Shown here one piece after another: positions 1-8,025 of a stretch of DNA of 64,000 nucleotides. Below the pieces are notes generated by a model that saw only the letters and a program-made list of their open reading frames with translations, had not been told where the DNA came from and made no database searches. Position numbers and translations under genes: made by a program. Each line of letters begins with the position of its first letter. The stretch's first letter is position 1. The DNA lies in the NCBI GenBank assembly GCA_049317645.1, contig JBMOHV010000001.1:1-64000 (forward strand), written 5' to 3'. Origin of the DNA: SYHX01 sp049317645 (GTDB lineage Bacteria > Bacteroidota > Bacteroidia > UBA7662).

Positions 1-1
1 C

Positions 2-625
2 CCAAGCAGACCTGGCCCAACCCGCCTAACCTTGCTGGCGGTTTCGGACGATGCCCTTCCGGAGGTGGCGTCCTTTTTTGGAACCGATCAAACCGATGCC
101 CTCGTTCATTGCAGCGGAACTCGCTCTTTGGAGGACTTGGACGTTCACCCGGTTCGAGGGGTTTTTTGGCCCATCCTCAACCTCAGCAAGGCGGTTGAAA
201 CCCCTTGGAAGGGGGCGCCCATCCTCATCCAAACCGAGGATGCATCCCTCCATCAAACCCTGCACCACTGGGCCCAGCGAATCGGTGCCACAGCGCGGGA
301 TGTGACCGAAGTCCAACGTCAAAAACTGCATTTAGCAGCGGTTATGACGGCTAATTTTAACAATATACTCCTGCATTGGGGGCATCTTTTGACCCAAGAA
401 TGGGGAACCCATCGGGACTTATTTTCCATCCTCTCGCAACAGTTAAATGAATTTGAGCAAAACCCCCAAGACCCTTTGACCCGTCAAAGCGGTCCGGCCT
501 GGCGCGGTGACCAACAAACCTTGGAATCGCATTTGCGCTTGCTCCAAGACGATCCGGAAGGAACCGCCCTTTACCGATGGTTTAGCAGCCTGATCAAGCG
601 ATTGCGCGATCAATCCCCCACTTAA
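2..625 (+). CDS. Rossmann-like / DUF2520 protein, 5' end outside window
   Basis: The frame is open to the left edge, so the NADP-binding Rossmann half starts outside and only about 207 codons are seen. What remains looks like the DUF2520 half: a HCSGTRSLE segment, a GVFWPILNLS segment, and a helix LHLAAVMTANFNNILLHW that matches the family's conserved LH-AA-x-NF-N block. Family members resemble F420-dependent NADP oxidoreductases or ProC-like dehydrogenases, but no substrate is known. The stop at 623-625 is followed 9 bases later by the UbiA gene on the same strand. In Bacteroidota this family commonly precedes a KdsC-type phosphatase and then UbiA and Maf; here no phosphatase gene lies between them. 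Confidence 0.8.
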   Translation, partial: PSRPGPTRLTLLAVSDDALPEVASFFGTDQTDALVHCSGTRSLEDLDVHPVRGVFWPILNLSKAVETPWKGAPILIQTEDASLHQTLHHWAQRIGATARDVTEVQRQKLHLAAVMTANFNNILLHWGHLLTQEWGTHRDLFSILSQQLNEFEQNPQDPLTRQSGPAWRGDQQTLESHLRLLQDDPEGTALYRWFSSLIKRLRDQSPT

Positions 626-634
626 ATCCATCCT

Positions 635-1588
635 TTGAGCCGATTCGCCTCCATCGCCTTGGTCCTACGAGGATTGCGACCCATCAACTTGATTCTCTTG
701 ATGTTGGCCCTGCCATCGTTCAGGTATTTTTTGATGTTACCGGTTCTTGAAACCCGCTTGCTCAACTTTGGGTTAAGCGATACGGGATTTGCCCTGTTGG
801 TCCTGGGGGCGGGCATGATAGCCGGTGCAGGCAACCTAATCAATGATTATTTTGATCAGTTAAGCGACCGAATCAACCTCAAACAAAGGCAGGTCCCTTC
901 CGAAAAAGTATTTTGGTCGGTGTACACCACCCTCAACCTCCTGGGGCTCTCGCTCTGCGGTTGGGCCGCTTGGGAAGCTGGTTTGCTCAACCTAACCCTG
1001 ATTCCCCTGGCCGCCGTGATGCTCTTGTTCCGCTATTCGGAGCATTTCAAAGGCCGAAGTTGGTCCGGACCCCTGGTCATTGTTTTGTTATGCCTGCTAT
1101 GGGTGGCCCTGCCCTGGCTCTACGAATTCAAGGCCATGGGCATTCTCTACCGATACTATCCTTCCGATGCCCAATACCTGAACCAAACCTGGCTGGTTTA
1201 CCTGGGGCTGGTGGCATTGGTCACCCTAAGTCGTGAACTCATCAAAGCCTGCCAAGACAGGGCCGGAGACCTCGCAGCCGGACTTCAAACCGTTGCGGTG
1301 GTGATGGGCTTCAAGGGCTGCCGGAACATGGCCTTCGGAGCTTGGGTACCGGTTCCTGTTTTGAATCTCTTCGTGGTGCGTCACCAAGTCTTGACCGGCG
1401 CCATCGTGGAGTCCCTCTATTCGAGCATCGCACTCCTCTTGGCGTTGGTGATCACCTACCGCCTTTTCCGTTTACAATCCTCCAGCGAAGCTGCGCGGGT
1501 TTCGTTGCTCCTCAAAGCCTATTTGGCCCTGGGTATCGGATCGCTTTGGGTCTATTATATGTTATTTCTTTATATGGCCCCGTCATGA
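635..1588 (+). CDS. UbiA-family polyprenyltransferase (GGGP-transferase-like)
   Basis: A 317-residue, strongly hydrophobic protein with about eight or nine membrane segments. The first prenyl-diphosphate/Mg site is NDYFD at residues 70-74 and the second is around DRAGD near residue 210, the two aspartate-rich motifs of the UbiA superfamily. Bacteroidota homologues in this context are usually named geranylgeranylglycerol-phosphate geranylgeranyltransferase; the prenyl acceptor cannot be told from sequence. The start is a TTG at 635, chosen because no ATG or GTG precedes the conserved N-terminal LRGLRPINLI segment. The last codons overlap the maf start (ATGA at 1585-1588), so the two are probably translationally coupled. 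Confidence 0.82.
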   Translation: MSRFASIALVLRGLRPINLILLMLALPSFRYFLMLPVLETRLLNFGLSDTGFALLVLGAGMIAGAGNLINDYFDQLSDRINLKQRQVPSEKVFWSVYTTLNLLGLSLCGWAAWEAGLLNLTLIPLAAVMLLFRYSEHFKGRSWSGPLVIVLLCLLWVALPWLYEFKAMGILYRYYPSDAQYLNQTWLVYLGLVALVTLSRELIKACQDRAGDLAAGLQTVAVVMGFKGCRNMAFGAWVPVPVLNLFVVRHQVLTGAIVESLYSSIALLLALVITYRLFRLQSSSEAARVSLLLKAYLALGIGSLWVYYMLFLYMAPS

Positions 1589-2259
1589 TGCCCACCGCCC
1601 CCCTCGAATTGCGCTACAACTTGGTATTGGGATCGGGTTCCCCCCGTCGCCAGGAATTACTGCAGCGCGTCGGCCTGCCCTATGACCTGCGGGTGGTACC
1701 GGTGGATGAAACAGTGGATCCCTCCTGGAAAACAGACCAAGTCGCCGAACATCTTGCCCTCCAAAAAGCCAGGGCCATCCCCATCGCTGATGATGAATTG
1801 CTGCTGACGGCCGATACCCTGGTTATATGCCAAGGCCAAATCCTGGGCAAGCCCAAAGACCCAGCGGAGGCCGTCGCCATGCTACGCCTTTTGTCAGGGA
1901 ACGAACACGATGTCATGACCGGGGTATGCCTGAGGACCACCCAAAAAGAAATCATCCTGGGAGCCCGTACCCGCCTCGAATGGTACCACCTCGATCCCAA
2001 GGAAATCGATTGGTACGTCCAGGAATACCAACCATTGGACAAGGCCGGTGCCTACGGTATCCAGGATTGGATGGGCCTGCGCGCTGTCAAATCCATCCAG
2101 GGTTGCCCCCTCAATGTCATGGGCCTTCCCCTGCCTCTGGTCTACGAACGATTGTTTTCGGAGTTTTCTGTAAAAAGAGGAAGCCTCAATTCCATGCAGG
2201 TTCCCGATGCATCGGAATCGACCAATGCCAAGTTGCCTCCGTGCAATTCAGCAATCTGA
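1585..2259 (+). CDS. maf: Maf-like nucleoside triphosphate pyrophosphatase
   Basis: Hydrolyses (d)NTPs, probably dTTP/UTP or modified pyrimidine nucleotides, to the monophosphate. The N-terminus carries the Maf signature GSGSPRRQELL, followed by ADTLVICQG, GKPKDPAEAV and the closing block DKAGAYGIQDWMG. The start is ATG 1585 inside the upstream stop (ATGA); ATG 1588 is the next codon and equally possible. The usual family end falls near LVYERLFSEF at about residue 195. About 30 further residues (224 in total) are encoded in DNA that is also the 3' end of the convergent histidine kinase gene, a 118-bp overlap. That tail has no recognisable motif and is probably a by-product of losing a closer stop codon. 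Confidence 0.9.
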   Translation: MMPTAPLELRYNLVLGSGSPRRQELLQRVGLPYDLRVVPVDETVDPSWKTDQVAEHLALQKARAIPIADDELLLTADTLVICQGQILGKPKDPAEAVAMLRLLSGNEHDVMTGVCLRTTQKEIILGARTRLEWYHLDPKEIDWYVQEYQPLDKAGAYGIQDWMGLRAVKSIQGCPLNVMGLPLPLVYERLFSEFSVKRGSLNSMQVPDASESTNAKLPPCNSAI

Positions 2260-5200
2260 CGTGCCATGGACAAACCCAGCCCCATCCCCTGCGATCGGGT
2301 GCTAAAGCTGACCTCAAATATTCGCTCCTGAAGGGCCGGATCGATTCCGTTCCCGTAATCCCGTATCCTCGTAACGACCTGCTCATGAACCAAGGTCATC
2401 CCCAAATCCAAACGGACCTTCCCGTCTTCGCCAGGTGTTGCTCCATCGCTCACGGCCTGGCAGGCGTTTTGTAACAAATTCTGAAGCACACGTTGCAATC
2501 GGCTTTTGTTGCCCCAAACCTCCCCCTTCCCTTCTGGAATTCGATCGGTCCAATGAACCTGAATTTGTTCGCCGTACCATGCCACCACCTCATCGACCGC
2601 CTCCGGCCAAGAAAACCTTTCCTTGTCCGCCTCCTTTTCTTTGGCGAATTCACGGTAGGTATCCGCTATTTCAGTCAGAAAATCAATTTGTTGCAGAATG
2701 AGTTTCGCGTCGTTTTCAAACTTTTGGGTGAAGACCTCCGGGTTCTGGGCCTTGTCCCGTAACATCTTTTGAATACGCAACTTCATCGGCGTGAGCGGAT
2801 TCTTGATATCGTGGGCAATCTGCCGCGCCATTTCTTTCCAGGCGGTATTGCGTTCAGCGGAGGCCAATTTGGCTTCGTTTTCGGCCAAGGACTGCACCAT
2901 TTGGTTGTAGGATTTGAGCAATAGCCCCAATTCCCCCCGGCCCTGGTCTTCGTTAATGGTGTTCTTTCGGCCGGATTTGGTTTGTAGCATGGCTTTGGTA
3001 AGGGTCTGAAGGGGGGCGGCAACGCCTTTGGCCAAACGAAAGGCCAGGTACACCGCCAACAAGGTCACCAAAATAAAAAACGAAAAAACACCGGCCAGGT
3101 ATTCACTCAAGCCCCCCTTGTCCGTTTGGTTCAAAAAAGGCAAACCCAAAACAGCCAATACTTTTCCATCCGAACCCCGCAATGCCTGATAGGCCCCTCG
3201 AAAATCCAAACGATCCAAACGCTCGTTGACCGAACGGTATTGGTTTTCTCCTTGGCTCAAGGAATGCCAAACATCATAGGGCATCCAATCCGAAAGCAAT
3301 TTTTGGTCAAACCAAAGACTGCGCGAGCCTCCTTTGAATCGCCCTCTTTCATCGTAAATATAAAAATCCAAATCATTGACCGACGCCCAATCTCTCAAGG
3401 CGCGAACCGAGCCTTCGGACAAGGCAGGATCTTGAACGGAGAGATTCTGGGCAACCCGATAAAACTGATTCATTTGGGACCACATGGCCGTTTCGGCCTC
3501 TCGCTCAAAGCGGCGCGTGATGAACCAAGTGGTGAAGGCTACCAGCAAAGCAATCACCCCAAATACCAAGGCGGTGGAGGCCCATTGAACTTTGGTTTGA
3601 AACCGTAGTTCAGCCCACCCGTTCCATGGGTTCCCCAGGCCCCATCGACGAATCCCTCCCATGGCCCGAAATCGTTCGGCCCAACCCAAAAACAGCCAAA
3701 CCAAGGCTCCAAACGAAATCGGTAAAACCAACGAAGGCCAAGCCAAAGCCTGCACCGCCCATTGACCGGATGGATTCCGGTAAACCAGCAAAGGACTCCC
3801 CCCATTCCATAAGACCAAACGCTCTTGGGATGCCTCCAACGAACCCTCCCAATGCTTGGGCACCCGGTAAGGATACGGAGCCAAGCCTTCCTGAAAAACC
3901 AAAAACCCATCTTGGTACAAGGCCAAACCCAGGGCCGACGAGCCACCAACATTCAAGCCGGAACTTGGACCCAAAATCGCCGGTATCGGAGAAAGACTTG
4001 GAAAGAATTTTTGATTTAACCCCACCGACAACGTATCCGGTACAACGCCCGCTGGTCCCAAAGCCACCCGAACCCGGTAGGCCGTCCGATTGGCCTCGGG
4101 TTTTTCTTGGACCGAGCCTTTCCATTGGGTGCCCCCATCGGGGGATGGTAGGAGGCTATCCTCCGCCGGATGAAATTCAAAGGATTGAAAATCAAAAAAG
4201 GGTCGCAAGTTCCGCGAATGACGATCCAACAAGGCCTGCAAGGCCGCCCGGTCCGGGGGCGATCCCCCCACCGGGGATTGAAACAACGAATCGGACCGCA
4301 GCGCGTCAATCCAAGGCATAAAATAGGTATAGGCCTCAATGGGCCGGGCTTGAACGAGGGCCTCGACCCGACTTCTGGCCTGGTCCAAACCCACCCTGGC
4401 ATGTTGAGCATAACACAAAACCGATAACAGCCCTCCAACCATCCCGTACAAGCCGATGCGCGTCCAGGTGGTCGCCAAAGGGCGATCCAAGGCCCAGCCA
4501 AGGACGGTCCAGGCCAGCCCCCCCAGACCCAAAACCAGCGACCATTCGTCCAATCCCTGCCAAATCCACCAGCCTGTTACGAGGCCCAGGGCCCCGGGTA
4601 CCAGCCAACGACGGTACGGGGCCATGGAATCGCGTCCTGGACGTTGAGCAGAACGTGGAGACAAGAGTGCCGTCGCCAATCCCAAGACCAAAAGCAGCCA
4701 AGCGGTATCATCCCAAGACCAACCCAAGGGATCGGCCCAACCTATTTTGCGATGACCTGTATCCAGCGAACAGGCCAGCAAAACATAGGACCCCCAAACC
4801 CGGACAGGGCCGCTCCAAAAAGCTGAATAACGAGCGGTCATCGGAAAAACCCAGAGACCTACCAAGGCCAAAACCGCTTGGCTCCACACCCAACCCTTCA
4901 GGGGCTCGTGCAGCAAAAAAAATTCCGACTCCCCCCATCGTCCTTTGTAAAGCCAGAGTAGGCCGGTGATCAAACCAACGCCCCACGAAAACAAGGAAAT
5001 CGTCGCCGACCAAGGGCCAGCCGAGGGACGATGCCGAATCCATAACATAGCCCACAAAAGGAGCCACAAAAACATGCCAGCGTTGAACCAGGTTTGAATT
5101 CGGGGATCATCGACCGTTGCAGCGGCCTTGCCAGCCATCTTGAACCAAACCCTGCCCTGCCATCGAACCGGATGCCCGCTGCGTTCCTCTTGAGGCCTCC

Positions 5201-5684
5201 AAACCAAAAGATGTTCACCCCCCACCCCGGGCCATTGCAAACCATCCAAGAGGGAGATGGACGCCAGGGGGTACCGGTACGTCAGTCGGTAAAACAGAAC
5301 CTGGACTCCGGCATCCACCTGCTTGACCCAGGCCAAGCCCTGCCCGTTTTGGACCTCCACAAAATGCAGACCCCTCAACGAAGCCAACATTTTATCGTCC
5401 GAGGACATTAAACCCCGACCCGACCAAAAGAGACGCTGACCTTTGGCATCCAACAAGATGTTTTCAAACCCTGCAGGCGTAGCCGCGTCCCAGGGTTGGA
5501 TGGACTGCGCCAGCTTGTTCAGTTCCGGAAGTCGCTGTTCAAAGTAGGCATCCGCTTCCGCTGCCAGGTCATCGCTGCTTCGCTGGAGTCGCGGATAACA
5601 CCAAATCAACCAAGCGGCGACCGGCAACAAACCCAAAAGAACCCACCCTTGAAACCGGTCCCCGGCCACCGTCCATCGCTTCAT
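2142..5684 (-). CDS. Large multi-pass sensor histidine kinase (NtrY-like core)
   Basis: An 1180-residue membrane sensor. Segments in order: one membrane helix (about 12-30); an extracytoplasmic stretch; a block of about eight membrane helices (about 202-425); a second extracytoplasmic domain; more helices flanking a PAS/CACHE-like outer domain; then a helix followed by HAMP. The kinase core has the H-box AHDIKNPLTPMKL with phospho-His 958, the N-box QNLLQNA near 1068, the G1 box DYGNGID near 1110, IFEVSFSTR near 1123, and the G2 box GMGLGLS near 1134. The H-box with NPLTPMKL is typical of NtrY/AtoS-type kinases. The start is ATG 5684, 6 bases after hldD, so it is likely co-transcribed with it. 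No response regulator lies nearby, so the partner is unknown. The 3' end overlaps maf on the opposite strand by 118 bp. Confidence 0.88.
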   Translation of the reverse strand: MKRWTVAGDRFQGWVLLGLLPVAAWLIWCYPRLQRSSDDLAAEADAYFEQRLPELNKLAQSIQPWDAATPAGFENILLDAKGQRLFWSGRGLMSSDDKMLASLRGLHFVEVQNGQGLAWVKQVDAGVQVLFYRLTYRYPLASISLLDGLQWPGVGGEHLLVWRPQEERSGHPVRWQGRVWFKMAGKAAATVDDPRIQTWFNAGMFLWLLLWAMLWIRHRPSAGPWSATISLFSWGVGLITGLLWLYKGRWGESEFFLLHEPLKGWVWSQAVLALVGLWVFPMTARYSAFWSGPVRVWGSYVLLACSLDTGHRKIGWADPLGWSWDDTAWLLLVLGLATALLSPRSAQRPGRDSMAPYRRWLVPGALGLVTGWWIWQGLDEWSLVLGLGGLAWTVLGWALDRPLATTWTRIGLYGMVGGLLSVLCYAQHARVGLDQARSRVEALVQARPIEAYTYFMPWIDALRSDSLFQSPVGGSPPDRAALQALLDRHSRNLRPFFDFQSFEFHPAEDSLLPSPDGGTQWKGSVQEKPEANRTAYRVRVALGPAGVVPDTLSVGLNQKFFPSLSPIPAILGPSSGLNVGGSSALGLALYQDGFLVFQEGLAPYPYRVPKHWEGSLEASQERLVLWNGGSPLLVYRNPSGQWAVQALAWPSLVLPISFGALVWLFLGWAERFRAMGGIRRWGLGNPWNGWAELRFQTKVQWASTALVFGVIALLVAFTTWFITRRFEREAETAMWSQMNQFYRVAQNLSVQDPALSEGSVRALRDWASVNDLDFYIYDERGRFKGGSRSLWFDQKLLSDWMPYDVWHSLSQGENQYRSVNERLDRLDFRGAYQALRGSDGKVLAVLGLPFLNQTDKGGLSEYLAGVFSFFILVTLLAVYLAFRLAKGVAAPLQTLTKAMLQTKSGRKNTINEDQGRGELGLLLKSYNQMVQSLAENEAKLASAERNTAWKEMARQIAHDIKNPLTPMKLRIQKMLRDKAQNPEVFTQKFENDAKLILQQIDFLTEIADTYREFAKEKEADKERFSWPEAVDEVVAWYGEQIQVHWTDRIPEGKGEVWGNKSRLQRVLQNLLQNACQAVSDGATPGEDGKVRLDLGMTLVHEQVVTRIRDYGNGIDPALQERIFEVSFSTRSQGMGLGLSMARQIAELHGGNLALVDSDASGTCMELRLPLFTENSENNRS

Positions 5685-5690
5685 CTTCCA

Positions 5691-6650
5691 TTAGGGTTGA
5701 GGGCCCCATTCGCGGCGGACATAGGATGCCACCCCCTCCTCGAGGGAGGTGAATGCGTGGTCGCAGCCCAAACGCTCCATCCATTGCATGTCGGCGCAGG
5801 TATAATATTGATAGCTATCCCGAATGGACAGCGGGGTATCCACAAATTCAATCCGGGGCTCCAGCTGCAAACTGGCAAAAAGGGCGAGAACCAGGTCCTT
5901 GAACGTACGAGCCTGGCCGTTGCCCAGGTTGTAAAGCCCCCCCGGGTGCTCATGGGTCATGAACCAAAGGCAAACAGCCGCCACATCATCAACCCAAACG
6001 AAATCTCGGCTTTGATGCCCGTCCTCAATATCCGGGCGATGCGAACGAAACAATTGGACCTTACCGGTTTCCTGAATTTGACGGTAGGCGTGCCATACCA
6101 CGGATGCCATCCGGCCTTTGGGGCCTTCGCCCGGTCCGTAAACATTAAAAAATTTGAGCCCGGCCCAGCGCAAGGGCGTTCGATGCTGCTCCCGCACCCA
6201 CAGGTCAAACCGATGCTTGGACCAGGCGTAGGGGTTCAAAGGGCGATAGCGTTCCAACCCATCCATTCCATCCTTGAACCCGTGCTCGCCGCCGCCGTAC
6301 GTAGCGGCCGAAGAAGCATAAACCAACGGCAAGCCAAACTCAGCACATATTCTCCAAACTTCTTTGGAATAATTCAAATTCAAGCGATCAAAGACTTCCT
6401 CATCCCCCAGCATGGTGTCGGTTCTTGCACCCAAGTGAAAAACCTGCTGAACGTAGGCCTGGTTTTGGTGCAGCCAGTCAGGAAAAACATCCCGATGGAC
6501 GGTTTGGCCAAGCAGTCCGGATTCCAGACGCTGGGCCTTGGCCCGGTCCTTCCAATCGTCCACCAAGACCAAATCCCGGTATCCCAGCCCGTTGAGGCGA
6601 GCGGCCAGGTGCGCTCCAATAAATCCTCCAGCTCCTGTTACGATTATCAT
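5691..6650 (-). CDS. hldD: ADP-glyceromanno-heptose 6-epimerase
   Basis: Extended short-chain dehydrogenase/epimerase that inverts C6 of ADP-heptose to make the L-glycero-D-manno-heptose used in the LPS inner core. The NAD(P) motif GAGGFIG is at residues 6-12, the catalytic Ser/Thr block YASSAATYGG at 111-120 and the Tyr/Lys pair YAWSK at 141-145. The segment FNVYGPGEGPKGRMASV near residues 160-180 is characteristic of HldD rather than GalE. Length (319) is normal for the family. The start ATG is preceded at only 4 bases by a perfect TAnnTTTG promoter box. The gene implies a heptose-containing LPS. A UDP-sugar epimerase is the alternative, but the HldD blocks fit better. Confidence 0.9.
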   Translation of the reverse strand: MIIVTGAGGFIGAHLAARLNGLGYRDLVLVDDWKDRAKAQRLESGLLGQTVHRDVFPDWLHQNQAYVQQVFHLGARTDTMLGDEEVFDRLNLNYSKEVWRICAEFGLPLVYASSAATYGGGEHGFKDGMDGLERYRPLNPYAWSKHRFDLWVREQHRTPLRWAGLKFFNVYGPGEGPKGRMASVVWHAYRQIQETGKVQLFRSHRPDIEDGHQSRDFVWVDDVAAVCLWFMTHEHPGGLYNLGNGQARTFKDLVLALFASLQLEPRIEFVDTPLSIRDSYQYYTCADMQWMERLGCDHAFTSLEEGVASYVRREWGPQP

Positions 6651-6678
6651 TGCCCAAAATTAAGCCTTTGTATCTTTG
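6650..6678 (+). promoter_or_regulatory. Promoter of queD (TTG -33, TATCTTTG -7)
   Basis: TTG at 6650-6652, an 18-base spacer and TATCTTTG at 6671-6678 match the Bacteroidota housekeeping promoter. The box ends 7 bases before the ATG at 6686, leaving room for only a few bases of leader. Confidence 0.65.
6655..6662 (-). promoter_or_regulatory. -7 box (TAATTTTG) of hldD
   Basis: Perfect match to the Bacteroidota -7 consensus TAnnTTTG on the minus strand, ending 4 bases before the hldD ATG. Any transcript would be leaderless or nearly so. It faces away from the queD box in the same 35-bp gap. Confidence 0.6.
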
Positions 6679-6685
6679 GCCGCCT

Positions 6686-7126
6686 ATGATTCTTGTTACC
6701 CGCAAAGCTCATTTCAACGCCGCTCACAAATTGTGGAATCCCCAATGGGACCAAGCACGCAACGAAGAGGTCTTTGGCAAATGCGCCAACAAGCATTGGC
6801 ACGGGCATAATTTTGAACTTTGGGTCACCGTGGCCGGTGAAGTGGATCCGGATACCGGCTTTGTCGTCGACCTCAAATGGCTCAAAAAAATCATCGAAGA
6901 TCGGGTTATTGAACCTCTGGACCATTCGAATATCAACCTGGACGTGCCTTTCATGCAGGGTCGCATGGCCTCGACGGAGAACCTGGCCATGGCTATTTGG
7001 GACCAATTGTGGGAAACCCTGCAGCACCCCCGCTACCGCCTTTACAGCCTCCAACTCTTTGAAACCCCCAACAATTCCGTGACCTATTACGGTCCCGGTT
7101 TTGGAGGCCTTCCCCCCGCACCTTAA
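6686..7126 (+). CDS. queD: 6-carboxytetrahydropterin / 6-pyruvoyl-tetrahydropterin synthase
   Basis: Zinc enzyme acting on 7,8-dihydroneopterin triphosphate, either in queuosine synthesis (QueD) or as 6-pyruvoyl-tetrahydropterin synthase. Zinc ligands are His14 (FNAAHKL), His39 and His41 (HWHGHNF). The catalytic Cys is Cys33 (FGKCAN), the Asp-His pair is at 79-80 (EPLDHSN) and Glu126 lies in FETPNNS. The insert between the Cys and the HGH motif, and the run GEVDPDTGFVVDL, resemble eukaryote-type PTPS. A longer frame exists upstream, but ATG 6686 was chosen because the family begins at MILVTRKAHFNAAH and a promoter box sits just before it. Which of the two pterin roles applies is open. fabD follows after 14 bases. 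Confidence 0.82.
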   Translation: MILVTRKAHFNAAHKLWNPQWDQARNEEVFGKCANKHWHGHNFELWVTVAGEVDPDTGFVVDLKWLKKIIEDRVIEPLDHSNINLDVPFMQGRMASTENLAMAIWDQLWETLQHPRYRLYSLQLFETPNNSVTYYGPGFGGLPPAP

Positions 7127-7140
7127 ACCAACCCAAGCCT

Positions 7141-8025
7141 ATGCGCGCCTATCTCTTTCCTGGACAAGGATCCCAATACCCCGGCATGGGCCGCGATTTG
7201 CTGGCCCTGGATCCCTTGGCCGAAACCCGTTTGGATCAGGCCTCCGAAATCCTGGGCTATTCCATCAAAAGCCTCCTTTGCGATGGCAGCGAAGAAGATC
7301 TCAAAGCCACCAAGGTGACCCAGCCGGCCGTTTTCTTGTACTCCGTGATTTGGGCCGAAATCCTGGGGGAACGCTTTGAGCCATCGATGGTCGCCGGGCA
7401 TTCCTTGGGAGAATTTTCGGCCTTGACCGCTGCCGGGGCCCTGGACTTTGGGGACGGATTGCGCCTCGTGGCCCTGCGGGCCGCGGCCATGCAAAAAGCC
7501 TGCGAAGAACAACCTTCGACCATGGCGGCGGTTTTGGGACTGGACGACGAGCGGGTGGTCGAAATTTGTGCCAGCGTCCATTCCGAAAGGGTGGTGGCCG
7601 CTAATTTTAATTGCCCCGGTCAGGTGGTTATCTCCGGAGGACCCGTTGGCGTCCACGAAGCCGGTCAAAAAGCCATCGAAGCCGGAGCCCTCAAAGTCGT
7701 CCCCTTGCAGGTCGGCGGAGCCTTCCATTCGCCCTATATGGCAAGCGCCGCCCAAGCCTTGGAAACCGCCTTGGCGGCCACCACACTGCGCGCACCACGC
7801 TGCCCCGTTTACCAAAACATAGCCCCCAACGAAGGCCGAATCGATCCCGAGAAAATACGGGAAGGCCTCAACCTTCAGTTAACCGGTGCCGTGCAATGGA
7901 CGCAGGGCGTGCGGGCGATGATTCGTGACGGGGCCACCGAATTCAGCGAACTGGGACCCGGCAAAGTTTTGCAAGGCCTTATGCGCAAGATTGATCGGCA
8001 GGCCGCTGTGGTAGCGGTTCTTTGA
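7141..8025 (+). CDS. fabD: Malonyl-CoA:ACP transacylase
   Basis: Transfers malonyl from CoA to acyl carrier protein, supplying the elongation unit for type II fatty acid synthesis in the cytosol. The N-terminal FPGQGSQYPGMG (oxyanion-hole Gln) and the nucleophile motif GHSLGEF with Ser88 are intact. An Arg occurs in the LRAAAMQ region near residue 117, and a catalytic His is expected in GGAFHSPYM near residue 200. Length (294) is normal. The gene sits 14 bases after queD and its last 47 bases overlap the 3' end of prmC on the other strand. No other fab gene is in the window. Confidence 0.93.
   Translation: MRAYLFPGQGSQYPGMGRDLLALDPLAETRLDQASEILGYSIKSLLCDGSEEDLKATKVTQPAVFLYSVIWAEILGERFEPSMVAGHSLGEFSALTAAGALDFGDGLRLVALRAAAMQKACEEQPSTMAAVLGLDDERVVEICASVHSERVVAANFNCPGQVVISGGPVGVHEAGQKAIEAGALKVVPLQVGGAFHSPYMASAAQALETALAATTLRAPRCPVYQNIAPNEGRIDPEKIREGLNLQLTGAVQWTQGVRAMIRDGATEFSELGPGKVLQGLMRKIDRQAAVVAVL

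Noticed and set aside
5496..6689. A 397-codon plus-strand frame across hldD and the kinase start
   Set aside because: Runs antisense through two well-supported genes and ends in the hldD/queD promoter gap.
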